Assembly: GCA_033063855.1 (NCBI GenBank)
Contig: CP093831.1
Span: forward strand, 22,258,001-22,322,000
Length of the DNA: 64,000 bases
Source of the DNA: Smittia aterrima
Lineage: Eukaryota; Arthropoda; Insecta; Diptera; Chironomidae
Direction of reading: 5' to 3'
Position 1 is the stretch's first letter. Every line of letters begins with the position of its first letter. Under the pieces are notes generated by a model. It saw only the letters and a program-made list of their open reading frames with translations, was not told the DNA's origin and did no database searches. Made by a program: the position numbers and the translations under genes. Shown here piece after piece: positions 34,268 to 47,165 of this stretch.

Positions 34268-37200
34268 ATGGCACTCGAAGGTTCTTTGAGTAAGTGGACT
34301 AATGTCATGAAAGGCTGGCAGAATCGATGGTTCGTGTTGGAGACGGAAACAGCGCTCTTATCATATTTTACTGTAAGATAATCAAATAATTTGTCTCATT
34401 TTTTTTGTTGTGATTTTTTTTTTGCTGAAATGCAAAATTCTCTGATTGATAAGACTGGTGTTAAACATTTAATGACAACGATTGTGACATTGTTATCAAC
34501 GACATTGTGTTGAGGCTAAATTGAGCAGAGGAAAACAATTTGGTTTCGAGGGATTTGAAAGCAGCTGGAAAATTTCCTTCGTTCTCAAGAAAAACTTTTG
34601 ATAAATTGCGACGAGATGTGAAGCTCGAGCATTCGTTTTCTTCAAGCAATTATTGTCATTGCGTAAAATGTTTCGAGCGCCAATTCACAAATCGATTTCC
34701 TTTCATACTTCGATGATCTCACAGCTCTCTGACGCTTCTACTCATTGAACAAATTTTCGGACTGTTTAGTTCTATTGATAAACTTCGGGTCTGTGCCAGA
34801 TGGGAATCTATTTGCATTGAAAAAAAAAACTTTGGAAATTTAATTAAAATGCAAAATCGTTTTTAGTCTTTTTTATCTAGTCATGAAATTTCTCTCGAGT
34901 TTGCAAATAGTTTCTCACGTTCGACCGTGGCAGTCTGAAATGAAATATGTGCAGTAGGGCAGAGATACATAGAAGAGGTTATTGCATCAGGTATTTAGTT
35001 TGACTTTTTTGTCGTCTCGCGAATGATTGCACAAAAGCGATTCCGCTTTGGATAGATATTCCAAAGCTGGCAAGTACTTCAGGGATATTCGCTAATCTCA
35101 TTCGATCTGTGATGCAATCGAGGTTTTGAGATTAATTCTGTGCGATTGCAATCCTAAAATCATTTATAATGGAATTTGCAATTTATTTGATCTTCCCGCA
35201 CGGAGAAACTTTCCAGTCTGACTGTAAATTACTTTGTTGGATCGTTAAAAATATAAAACTTACAGAAAGGAAAGAAAAACTTTGCGCTTTCCTAAGGTTT
35301 TTTCTATAAACTTTTCGGAATGACTTTGAAAGCTCGTGAGAGGGCAATGGAACTAACGACGAAACTTTCTCCAAGTTAACGTGGTGGTAAATGCTTTTTA
35401 AATAAGACGAGGGCGTTATTGTGCAATTCTCGCAAACTTGGTTTATTGAAAATCTTTTTGTCTGCGAGAAACTTTTTAGGATCGTGAGCAGCCAGTGATA
35501 ACAAAGTCGAAGGGTTCGTTTAGATCCTAAAACCATTGACGCTTTAATTGAGTTTGCTTAACAATTCTCAGTATGAATTATCAAACTTAATTACTTTAGG
35601 AAGTCACTAGCCCGTGTTGTCTAATTATCATCAAGACCTCGTTAAAAAATTACGGATTTTTCTGGACTTTGAGTAGCGGAAGAGATTTTCATTTTCCTTT
35701 GCTTGCGAAATTCATAAAACTTATAAAATATGATAAGCATGTTGTGGGGAAATGGAGAATGCAAAGAAAATCGTTTTCACACCACACGGAAGCTTTCAAG
35801 GATTGAATAGAATTTAAAGGAATCAGCGCAAATTGCGCCTGAAAATAGAAAAGCGAGAATGGCTTCAAATGCTTAATTGTTATGCAGAAAATTGTTTCCG
35901 GTTGCGAGTTCCGAGCCGCGTGGGGATTAATTGATGATGGATTCAAACAGGAAGAGCAAGGCAACAACGAACGCGTCTAGTTCCGCCGAGTCACTCTCTA
36001 TTTGCATAATTATAATTGAATTCTTGAATGCAATGATTAAATCCGATTCCTGAATTTAATTTGACATGAAATAAATGATTTTATGACGAGCATTCCATTT
36101 TCGAATTCCAAGAGAGAGAAAATATCGATTGTTGACCTAACTCTTTAGCTAACTTCCATTTATCCACATCAATTTGTAGTAAGTGAAGATGAAGGTTGGA
36201 TTCTTGGAGAAACGACATTTGTTTGCGTTTATCCTCAACACGAAGTAAACAGTTTCGATTAGCTCAATGTCCTTGAGGAGATAAGAGAAGTAATCTCTCT
36301 CGTATCATGGCATATGCTTTTGCCAGACGAATTTTCATTCAAAGCTCGTACGAATATTGTTTACGAGCGAGTCAAGTGACATGAGAGAATTCGGAGAAAC
36401 ATAATAAGTCTATTCATCAAATTGAGAAAGGAAATTAACAGAATCATTGACCAAATTACTTTGAGTCCTGTCGAGATAATTTTATTCTGAAATTATTGAA
36501 TGTCAACATTGTGCGACATCGCTCTTCGAGTGACACGGAATTAATTTAAACATAATTAAGCCGGTTTGCCTTCGTTCTGGCTCGAATTCAACTTTTTTCG
36601 AGATCGAAGCAATCGATTGAGCAATTTGTTGCTTGAGCGAAAGTGAAATCAATTGGAAAAATGGCCTCTCTTCCTCTGTTAATGATTACATAGTAGATTG
36701 TTTCGTTTAGCCCAGTCCCACTAAAGCTTTTCCACTGGCAAATTATTTATTTTTCACATTTTTATTTTACCTAGTCACGCGAGAAAATGATGAAAGGCGT
36801 GCGACGCGGTTGTGTGAGACTAAAGGTAATTCATCTGAAATTCGATTAAAATATTTATGAAGCTAAAATCTTTATTTGTTTCTTAAGGGTGCTGTGATAG
36901 GAATTGACGACCAGGATGTGAACACTTTCACGATTACTGTCGATCATAAGACCTTTCACTTTCAGGTGAGAATATAAAAGAAAGAAAAGAAAATCATAAG
37001 ATTTAAAACGAAAATCAATTCTGCAGGCACGCGACGGAGAAGAGCGCGAAAAGTGGGTGAGACATCTCGAGGACACGATTGCCCGCAGTACACGACGTGG
37101 CGTATATTATGACACATCACAAACACTTCAAAGCATGGGCGGCTCGGCAACAAGTGGTAAACACAATCATCTAGTTCAATTCGACAGAAAGGTTTCAGAA

Positions 37201-40200
37201 GCCGATGCCTATTTGCAAATGATGATTGATCAAACAACGAAAATCGAGCAGCGGATCGATGAGATTGAGAGTCCCGAAGAGCGAGAGCGATACGATTCGC
37301 TCAAGGAACAAGCAAACGTAAGTTGAAAGCCGAAAATTCCACGAAGCTTTGGAATTAGATTAAACTTTAGATTAATTTTAAATTGAATTTATTTAAATGC
37401 AGGCAATGTTGGAAAATATAAAGCATTCAATAGTCTTACTTCAAATAGCAAAGGTAAAAGTTTCTTTTTATCAAATTTATTTATTTCTAAAAGTTTATTT
37501 TCTTCTTGCAGAACACCGCACATCCTATCAATGGCATTTACAACGGTCCGATGAAAACTGAACCTGATATCACAGCAACCCCAGGTAACGTCGTCGTGAG
37601 TGAAATATCTTCGATTCCAGGTGAATAACTGATCGTTCTTTCTCTCCATTAGTTATTAAAAGAACTAACGCAATCGTTGAGATTGGTGCTGAATGTCTTG
37701 AACGGAATCGAGCCATTAGCGGTAGTAACTGATTTTCATTTTATCATTTTAATCAAAACTTGATTACTTCTTTCGACCTTTGATCTTTAAAAACGTTTGT
37801 GTGAATGATTTGAAGTGTTTGGATAGAAAATTTTCATGCGAAACAAAGAAATGTTCAATTTCGTTTATCGTTTTATCATTTTGTGGCTCCGCTCGGGACA
37901 AGATTCGTTTCTAAAACATTTGAACAGACTTTATGACATTTTAAGCTTCTTGAGCTTATGAAAAGATTTATGAATATTTTCAAAGTGGCCTAATAATAAC
38001 AAAAATATTTTCATTTCCATCTTAAAATAAATCAAAAAGAGAGTTCCATGTGAGAAAAAGTATTCGTGTCTGTGTTGAGAACCAAGGTCACGGTTACAGT
38101 CTAGAACGCGACAAAATGAATCCCACAAACATCCTCATTAAATATAATTTCTTCTTTATGTAAAGCCTTGAAGTTAATGTTTGACAAACATGCTCGTTTA
38201 CCTCGTTTTCGTTCAGAGATCAAACATCTCCTGGGCATTGTCACATTTCACAATCAATAACTCGCAATTCTCTTTGTTCTCATCTCGTTTAATTGCGACA
38301 TGAAAAACTATGTTTCAATTCGTTAATATTTTTGTTTATTTGTTGTCGGGGCTATTTTTGTTGGCTGGTTTATTTTTTGTTTTGAGCAACTGAACAAATG
38401 AGAGCAAATGATGTTGTGTTTGCGTCTCGGTGTTTCGTTTATTACCGGGAATTTATTTCGATGAAGCCTCTGGCGTTTTGTCTCCGTTCGATCCGGTTGC
38501 AAAACATGCAGCAGGATTGATAAAAACAACAGAATTTAGTGAATTGCTTTCTGGTTGTCCCTCATGTTCACTCGTCGACGCGCGAGCGTTTGTACCCGAA
38601 ATGTTTCTCTGTCTGACTGTTTTCAGTTCGGCTCAGTTTCGCGTGAAAGTTTTGACGATTCAGATGTGTTCGAGCTCAAAAAGAGCTTCCGTAAACATTT
38701 TGATTACCAAATTTTATTACGTTTAGTTGTGTTTATTTTGTTACCGATGATGCAGAGATGTGTGACAAGAAGCTAACGAGAGTTTAATGAACAAGAGACG
38801 AATGAAAAATTGTGCCAAAAGAAAATCTGAGAAACAAGAGTGAAGCAAATTAATGACGTTAGTCAAAATGTTGCATATTTCAGTGCCGGAGACGTCGTAT
38901 TCAAGCTCTGAGGGTGAAGACGACTTCTATGATGCAAACGACGATCCATTTTCCAGTCAAGTGACGACACCGACAAGGTGAGTGCTTTCCACATTGATTT
39001 CCCTTCAATTATTTTCCCCAAAATGCAAATCGTAATCGCAGACAATTTTTTGCTTGGCGCATTTATCGATAAAATAGTTATTATGAGAAAAGCGAGAGAG
39101 AGGAAGAGCACGAGAGACACTAAGAAGAGTTCCGATGCCAAAATGTGTGAAACGTCCATTGCGGCAGTTCACGGTCGGAATTTAAAGCGAACACGTGCTG
39201 GAAAGTTTTGCGTGAATTTTTCTTTCCGACATCTGCTCTCTCACGCAATTAGATTCAGTCACGTAACAAGAATCACATTGATCATTTAGTTGGCATAGGG
39301 CGGTAAACGAGAAGCTTGAGAATTCCTTTTATTCTTCTTGAATACTCAACTTGCATTGTTAAGACCGACAAAAGATCTAGTTCGTGTACACGTCAACATG
39401 AAGAGAACTGAAAATATTTTAACCAGGCGTTTGTCGATCCAACTCGCTAAGCTCTTATAGCATGTGAAGAAAAAAAAATGTTTTCTTTTTCATTTTTGAA
39501 GAATACGAAATTATTCGCTGTCAAAAGTCAAGTCTCGTGTGTTTGCTCGTTTTATTTCGCTTGTGAAATATTTTTCCGAGTCAGAGTTTCCTTAAAACGT
39601 TGCACGAAACGAAATGAAATTTCTGAGAGTTTTTCAGCGTCTACACGCCCGCTACCTCTTTCTTGCTTTCATTTCGATTGATGCCGCGATGACGTCATGG
39701 GAAAAATAAACAGTAAAAAGGAAAAATATTGCAATTTTCCGGCCAGTGCTTCATGCTTCGAAACATTGAGCAGCATTCCTAAGAAACATTAAAAGTCGAG
39801 AAAATGTTTTCTTCGGCGCATGAAAACTTTCTCGCTCGTCGTGTGAAACAATCGTGTGAGTGGAAAAACATTTTCTGTCGCCAAACAACCACAGTTTTCA
39901 TTCAGCTCTCAATATTTTCGCATCGCGCTCGCTTAAGGCAAATAGTTTTTCAGGCTCAATATTCGTGTGTGTCATGAAGCTATTTTCCGATTTCTCAATC
40001 ACAGAAAGTGAAATATGTCTAATGGGCCGTAAAATTAACATGGAAATAGCTTAATTGAAGTAATTTCGGTTTTTCCAATTCACCAAATATTTGCTCAATT
40101 AACTTCAGAAAAAGTTCTTGCTCAGAAAGCTTTGAGTGATTTTTTCATAAACTCTAAAGAGAAGAGAAACGAGTGAATGTGTCGCTTAGGATGTGTCGTT

Positions 40201-43200
40201 TAGCAAGGCCACTCTTCGTAGCGGTGCACGGCCATTAGCAAGTGTCATTAAAATTTTTGAGTCTTAAGATAACGAGAAAAGTTTTATTTTCCTTTCAAAA
40301 TAAATTCTCTGTTGATACGACCGGAAAAAAATGTTTCGAGTGTTTGAGAGAATCGTTAGACGAAGGAGTTCAACTCAACTCATAGAAAGGTGAGAGAGAG
40401 AGAAAGCTTCAAACTAAACGACAATTGTTCGCTTTAAGACTCTACTTCGATTCAAGTCACTTTAAGTTTTCAATTGCTTATTTGAATAATCCCGGAGCGG
40501 GGTGAACGCTTGTCACTAACGATCCGAACATAAGAAGCTGCATGAACAGCAGACGGTGATGAAAATACACAGAACAAGACCCGAAAGGGGTGGTGAACCG
40601 AGGAAGAAGATTATTGATTGTTGTGAAACATAAATTTTCAGCATGAACACAACACAATATAAAATTCAGCTATGATGACAGAAAGGCTCCATTAAGCAGT
40701 GAAATTCTTTTTCTGTCGTCGCTTTTTAGCAATTGCACATTTTCATGCAGTTCGAGTCGAAGGTTAAAGTTAATCGATTGGAGCTGCTTTCAAACTAAAA
40801 GCAACCGAAAGTTAAATTCATTTCTGCAAGGATTTGATTGAAGCAATTCTTCATAAACGTAATTGAGGTCGCTGTCGGAACAGTTTCTAATATTTCGGAC
40901 ATGACTAGTAGCCGACTGTGCAGCGATAAGTTTTATCTTCTTCTTTTTCCACTGAACAAGATAAAATCGATAGAAGAGTCGGCGTCATGATTGCGCCTCA
41001 CTCGTTTTCCTCATTTCCTCATTTCTATCATTCAGTGCCATGGCAAATGCATTTAATCGGAATATTTTAGCGAACGATGCGGAATTGGCTCAGTCCATTG
41101 TACGATGTTCTTCTTAGTTTCTTTTGTTTTGATTTCGTTTCAAAGGCTGCCTCGCTCGGAACTTCCTTTTTGTGAATGAAAAAGTTCCTAACAAACGACA
41201 CGATAATTTTCGAATGAGAAGGTTGAGGAACAAGTCAATGTTGATGATTTATGCACGAGCTTGTCGTAAATGGCAATGTTTCCACCTCGGCGCTCGTCGA
41301 CCGCTAACCAACCCCTCCCAAAACAATTTTTTTTGTGCGAGAAGTCTGAAGCATGTTTAATTCATTAAATTGCCGATTGCGCTGGTTGACGGTGATTCAT
41401 GTGGGAAGGTGAAGGAAACGTTATGGACGAATGCGGTTCATGCAAAATCAAGAATTGTTGTGAAATGCCAATTGTAATATGAAAAGTTTTAAAATTAGAA
41501 ATTGACAATTGAGAAAACGAGTTCATGATAGAATAACAATCGAACATGAGCTCAAAACTCTCTCGTCCTCAATCCAGATCCAGCAATTCTTATTGTTCTT
41601 CATCCTCTTTATCGATTTCTTGAACGCAAAACTGACGTCATCGTTAATTAAACTTTTGTTTTACTCTGCTTTCGTTCTCTCCACTAAAAGCAATCCCCGG
41701 ACGATAACGGAACCAGTGTCGCGCTTATCCGATGATCCTTTTGTCACATGCGACGATAATTTAAGCACAAACACAAGCTCGCCTACGTCGCTGAAGAAGC
41801 AGGATAGCTTTGAGTCACCTTTAAAGGATGTTGGCACCAAAAAGCGGAATTCGAAATCTCTTCCTCTGCGAAATGATGGAAGCTTAGACTACGATGGTGA
41901 GCTAATTAATGTTTTGATGATTTATTTCCATCTCTAATGAAATTCTTCCGACAGCAATCTACGAGGATGAGTCCGACAATGATTTATCGATGGAATCACA
42001 TGGCTCTGTTGTGACACATCTCCTTTCTCAGGTGAAAATCGGCATGGACTTGACGAAAGTTGTGCTACCAACGTTTATTCTCGAACGTCGTTCGTTGCTT
42101 GAAATGTACGCTGACTACTTTGCACATCCGGATCTGTTCGTTCGAATCGCTGACTTCAAGGATCCGCGTGATAGGATGGTGCAAGTCGTGAGATGGTATT
42201 TATCGGCTTATCATGCTGGTCGAAAGAGTTCAGTTGCCAAAAAGCCGTACAATCCAATTATTGGCGAAGTGTTTCGATGTCATTGGAACATTCCAGAGTT
42301 CGGTGAGTTGTGAGAGATGCGGGTTCTTTTGAATATCGATTGAGCTTTCGAATTGTAGAAAACAAGGAAGACGAAGCGACGAAAATTGTAAGCGAGGGAC
42401 CCGTCCCATGGTGCAAAGCGGATCAACTTACTTTTGTGTCGGAACAAGTCAGTCACCACCCTCCAAGTAAGACAGCAAACATTTTAATGAAACTTAATAT
42501 TCACTAAACATCGTTTCAAGTTTCTGCCTTTTACGCTGAGCATCACAAGAAGCGCATAAGCTTCTCGGCTCATGTCTGGACGAAGTCGAAGTTTCTGGGT
42601 CTTTCGATTGGAGTTCACAATATCGGACAAGGCGTTGTGACATTATGTGATTTGAACGAGGAATACGTGCTCACGTTCCCGAATGGCTACGGAAGGTAAG
42701 CACGAAACCCTTTCACCATTAAACATGCATCACGTTCAAATGTCTGTTTCTTTTTAGATCAATCTTGACGGTTCCGTGGATCGAGCTCGGAGGAAATGTA
42801 ACAATAAACTGTGCTAAGACAGGTTATCATGCTGAAATTGACTTCCTTACAAAACCATTCTACGGTGGAAAGCGAAATAAAATTCAAGGTGAAGTGTATG
42901 CTCCAAACGAGAAGAAATCCTTCCTCAGCATTTACGGCGAGTGGAGCGGACTAATGGAAGCAAAATGGAATGACGGGTCGAAGAGCAAACCCGAGTTGTT
43001 TGTCGATGTCAATAGAATTCCGATATTCAAAAAGCAAGTACGATCAGTGCTCGAGCAGGATGAATACGAGTCGAGACGGATCTGGCGTGAAGTGACTGCT
43101 GGGCTAAAGTGAGATTTCAACCTTTTTAATTCTTTTAATATTTATTTAATCCTTTTTAATTTTTAGAGCTAATGACATCGACAAAGCGACAGCCGCGAAA

Positions 43201-43402
43201 TTCAAAGTTGAACAAAAGCAAAGGGAAGAAGCTAAAGTGAGGAAGGACGATAACTCGGTTTTCGCAAACAAAGTAAGAAGAAAACGTTTAATCCTTTGAA
43301 ACCTAAATTTTATTTCGACATTTTCAGTTTTTCACAAGCTCCGGCGAAAGTTGGATCTACGCAAATCCTTTGAGCCACAGACTTGCCAATGGAGAGAGTT
43401 AA
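34268..43402 (+). CDS. OSBPL9: Oxysterol-binding-protein-related protein 9 (ORP9)
   Basis: Fourteen constitutive exons: 34268-34372, 36775-36825, 36888-36965, 37027-37317, 37403-37453, 37512-37584, 38884-38977, 41691-41896, 41955-42302, 42359-42466, 42521-42695, 42758-43108, 43167-43272 and 43328-43402. They give 703 residues; an optional 69-bp exon adds 23. An N-terminal PH domain begins LSKWTNVMKGWQNRWFVL. An acidic FFAT-like motif (EDDFYDANDD) suggests docking to VAP at the ER. The C-terminal lipid-exchange domain carries the family signature EQVSHHPP (ending near residue 468) and KPYNPIIGE. ORP9-type proteins exchange PI4P for sterol or phosphatidylserine at ER-Golgi contacts. Introns 1 and 7 are over 2 kb, unlike the short introns elsewhere. 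Length is close to the human protein. Confidence 0.93.
37653..37721 (+). other. Candidate 69-bp cassette exon of ORP9
   Basis: Flanked by CTCTCCATTAG and a GTAGTA donor; the length is a multiple of three. In the phase left by the exon ending at 37584 it would add 23 residues starting V-I-K-R. The other frame (LLKELTQSLRLVLNVLNGIE) looks more protein-like but would require the alternative donor GTGAGT in the preceding region and would break the phase of the next exon. Inclusion is uncertain. Confidence 0.35.
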
Positions 43403-44604
43403 TAAGCCTTGAAAGGGAATATGCAAGTCTGCATCGACGGCCTAGGTGATCTTTTCTATGAAAACGATGTATGAGAGGGAGATAATGAATATACAAAACT
43501 TTTCTAAGCCTTTTTGATTTCCGCCATCGAAGCTTACACACAAGCAGCTGTACTAATCGAAACGTAGATTTATTGTTTTAATGGAATATTTTAATCGAAA
43601 AAGATAACAGAAACATAGAAGCCGTTGGGTGTTTAAGACGTTCACACTTTCATTCGACCCTGTCCCTTTAATTAGGCGTAAAACCTTCTTGATTACGACA
43701 TTGTAAATTATGTGAGATGAAAATAAGAAAGGTTGTAGAATAGGAAAGTGATCAAGAAAAGCTTTCGCTGCTACAATCGATTTTCATTTGACCTGACAGT
43801 TTTTCATTCGATGAAGACGCCGATAGAATAATCAATCTGCTCCTTCAACCTCAGACAGAGTAGCGAACATTAATTAAACGCATTCGTTCTTTAGGGTCTA
43901 ACCGCTTGAACATAAAACAATCTCTAGATTGGTAAAGAAAATTATGAAAAAAACATGTTACTCGATGAGAAGAAGAATAAAACACAGAAATCCTTCCTTA
44001 AGATTGTCGACTTGTAGAAAGAAGAAATTTCTTGACATTTAGAGCAATTGAGACATCCTCTAACCCAATTCGCTTCTTTAATCTTTCGCTATTTATCTCC
44101 ATTCCAAGACGACAACGAATTTTTCGTCAGTAATATTTCCTCTTTGATGCTATTGACTCGTACTTAAGGTGATAAAAATTCTAAACAAGCATGTTAACGT
44201 GAAACAAGTTTTAAGATGATTCGCAGCAGCATTAACATATCAAGAGAAAATTAGTAAATGACGGGAAGGCGAATGCATAACGATTTTTCGATTTTCTAGC
44301 ACCATAGCCACGTCCAGAGCAATAATTGACTTCAAGACCAAAGCGCCGGTCTCTCCGACCTTCTCATTTATCCACCAATTCCCCTTTCGTGCTTGCACAC
44401 GGTTTTATAGGATTGACAAATTATCTCTGATGTTTGTTCCGCGTAAAATGAAAAGTATATTTTTTGTAATAATGTTAAGACTAACAACATTTGAATCCAG
44501 TTGAAATCTCTCACGAATAATGTTCTTAAACAACTCTACTTTAATGAAACCTGAAACGAAAACAATAAAAAGTTATTGAAAATTGATGGAAGTTGATTTC
44601 TTTA
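43403..44604. other. ORP9 3' UTR and intergenic DNA
   Basis: About 1.2 kb between the convergent ORP9 and UFSP1-like genes. Several AATAAA-like hexamers are present (for example near 43976). No coding frame is supported. Confidence 0.45.
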
Positions 44605-45353
44605 TTAGAGAAGCTTTGGCATGCAAAGGTTGTAAAACGATTCGTCGATAAATTCATTTTCAGTTTGCCACTTCACATATCCTCGGCTTATAAGCTCTGA
44701 TGAGTTGCTGGGGAATCCTACAAAGTGCGGGTCCTGCAAAGAAGTTTTAAGAAAAAGCGTAAACCGTTTTAGTTTCTTTCTACTTGCCACGACTAACAAC
44801 GAGAGTTCTTTATCGTTTGCTATGTGAACTCCCGCAATCAACTTTGATGATGCGTCAGCATCTCCTCCCATCGCAATCAATCCTCCTTGTGTTTTAAAGT
44901 AATCGACTATTTCCTTTCTTTTCGATGAAATTCTTTCACTGTTAGTTATGTGATGAAGGTAACTGGGTATTTGAAAGTATTCGTCGATGATGTAACATGT
45001 TTCAGCTGCTCCAATCCAATCACGAGATCCAAGAAAATTTTCTTCTTTATCACCGATCCGAACAAGTGTCTCTTGGATCTCTTGAATTGATGGAATTTTA
45101 CTTTCTTGATTGGATTTGTTTGAGAGCATGGAGCAGATTGTTTGAAGAGTTCTGTATCCACATCCCCAGCCCTAAAAAAAGTTTTTCTTGGTGAATCATC
45201 AAAACATTCATGTCAACTCACGATATCGTTGATTCCATCGCAATTGTAATGATAATAATCGTAATTTTCGCGAGTTAAATAAGTTTCACCTTCAGTCGGA
45301 GGTTTTAATGATAAATGAACATTTTTAAGAAGCGATTTCAACGAATTTGACAT
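44605..45353 (-). CDS. UFSP1: Ufm1-specific protease 1-like cysteine protease
   Basis: Three exons on the minus strand, 45222-45353, 44788-45171 and 44605-44733, give 214 residues. Peptidase family C78 enzymes mature UFM1 and remove it from substrates. Visible marks are the catalytic Cys48 in GWGCGYRTLQTICS, the following PSIQEIQETLVRIGDK and GSRDWIGAAE stretches, the Asp173-Pro-His175 catalytic pair in DPHFVGF, and the terminal FYNLCMPK. Length fits the short UFSP1 form, not UFSP2. The second intron (54 bp) uses a GC donor (GTG|GCAAGT, with TTTGCAG| at the acceptor). Without splicing the frame stays open and would insert 18 residues directly before the catalytic DPH, so splicing is favoured. 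Confidence 0.9.
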
Positions 45354-45923
45354 TTTTCATTTATAAAATCAAGCCACGAATAAAATAAATACTTCGCGAA
45401 CAGCTGTTGTTTATAATCTTTTGTTTACTTTTTTTTTAGTTTAGAAATTTATGGTCTTAAGATGATCTTAGATCATTGATCTACGTCGATCGTGTTCAAT
45501 CATTGCACGAAATAATAAAGTTTACTCTAAAAGGGAAAACTATCGGAAAAATGTTTTTTTTTTGTGAAATGATAAATAAGAATTTAAAATTTATTTATGA
45601 TTGAGAAAGAAAACTTTTCATGATAAATATTTTTATTTATGTTCTAAATTTTAATCAACAAAATTTGTTTGCTGATAGCAGAACTTTTAAGATGAATCCT
45701 TGGAAAGATCAAAATAAATAGACAAAACTACAATGCTCACCGGTACTAAAGGAAATAATTTATTTGATATTAATCATTTGGAGGCTACTTTGTTATTCGT
45801 TAAAGCTTTATCATCAAATGGAGCACATTTCGTATAATTTTTTCTTTAAAAAGTCTTACTAATGTCGTTCCTTATGTAGAAATTTTCTACTAGAAAATAA
45901 TGAAAAATAAAAAAAAGGAATCT

Positions 45924-45997
45924 TGGCTCCAGAAAGGATTGAACTCTCGACCTTCGCGTCTAATGTGCGACGCTCTGACCAGCTGAGCTATGGAACC
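45924..45997 (-). tRNA. tRNA-like gene with atypical anticodon loop (nominal UUA)
   Basis: Minus-strand cloverleaf. The acceptor stem GGTTCCA pairs with TGGAGCC (one G-U); D arm GCTC/GAGC; anticodon stem TCGCA/CGCGA with an A-C mismatch at 31-39; T stem GAGAG/CTTTC with loop TTCAATC; discriminator A. The A box (TAGCTCAGCTGG) and B box (GTTCAATCC) are perfect, and a T7 Pol III terminator follows. The anticodon loop reads CATTAGA: position 33 is A instead of the near-universal U, and 34-36 is UUA, which would read the stop codon UAA. The body resembles tRNA-Ile. It may be a mutated tRNA-Ile copy, a tRNA pseudogene, or a tRNA-derived RNA gene. Confidence 0.7.
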
Positions 45998-46117
45998 TTA
46001 TGAATCGTAATGACGAAATGGCGAAATGCAAATAATAAAATGCAATTTCTTGTTTGCGAAATCGTTTAACAGTTTAGGGTAAGAATCGATTATTGAAATG
46101 GAGATGTGAATTGGTTT

Positions 46118-46674
46118 TCAAGCTGTTGGCCGATCATTATTCAAATTGCCATAAGGAATATCGAAGGCTTGATTCGCATTTGGGTTTTGCGTAAATTCCA
46201 ATGACTCGTCGTGTGTGTTCTTCTTGATTTCGAAGAACAGCAACAAAACTGTCAACCAAATGTAAGAGAATGTGATCAATGTTATGTAGTCAGCTGGACT
46301 GTCTTCATTAAAAGAGTGAATCACGAGTTGAATGATGTTGACGGCATTGATGCAAATCCACGGAAGAATTTTGTAAGGCATGTGAAAGACAATCCCTTCG
46401 ATGAGCTTAGAACAATAAAACAAATTGACGAGAAGCACAAAGGAAATCGCCAGAAACTGCAGACATTGCTCTAAAAGATGAAACATCAATTAGCTCTTTC
46501 ACTTGAGGTTGACTATCGCAACTTACCCCAAAAATTGTGACTCTCGTGAATGTAATTCGATTTAATGATTTCACGATCTCTGAATGAAGCAAAAGCAGCT
46601 ACCAGAACAGAAACAAATGTTCCAACAATGAAAAGAACTTTCGAAGATTTTAGTTTAAATAATTTTCCTCCCAT
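46118..46674 (-). CDS. Small four-pass membrane protein of an insect-specific type
   Basis: Two exons, 46527-46674 and 46118-46470, give 166 residues. Four hydrophobic segments are seen: VLFIVGTFVSVLVAAFASF; LQFLAISFVLLVNLFYCSKL; ILPWICINAVNIIQLVIHSF; and ITLITFSYIWLTVLLLFFEI. A short hydrophilic C-terminal tail follows. The shape matches small uncharacterised insect tetraspan proteins (DUF4728-like, by eye). The product probably lies in the plasma membrane or an internal membrane; the role is unknown. It is divergently arranged with the ionotropic receptor gene starting at 47166, with about 490 bp between. Confidence 0.75.
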
Positions 46675-47165
46675 TTCGTGTTTTCTATTTTATTTTATTT
46701 AACTCAATAACATTTTATCCACTTCAAGTTTTTTAAAGAAATGAATGATCTCTTCGATCTTCATGAAAACATCTGTTTCGTCGTAACAACTCTCATACGG
46801 TCGAAAACACCTTTCATGGGGTTTCTCAAACTTTTAAATGAGCTCTCTGAATGTTTTACAGTTTTGGATGTACAAAGTACAAAATGAAGAAATATATTTA
46901 GTACATCAAGAAGTGCTTATCACTATTAGTAAAAGTGAATCGTGAGACGCATAGTCAGGAGTGAGTGTTGTTTTCACATGAGACTTCTTGGTATACGTGA
47001 ATTAAGAAACACTTGTATTAACAAGACATTAACAAGATCCGTGCATATTTAATTAATAAGTCTAACAATTCTAGAGAGTCTCGACAGCGAAGGCAGTGCA
47101 AGTTAACAAGACAACATGAAAAGACGTAAAAAATTGTGAATTCCATTCAAACGGATAAGTGAAGG

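Noticed and set aside
34461..36700. Extra genes in the 2.4-kb first intron of ORP9
   Set aside because: Frames up to 117 codons occur, but none has an ATG with a domain, signal or splice partner.
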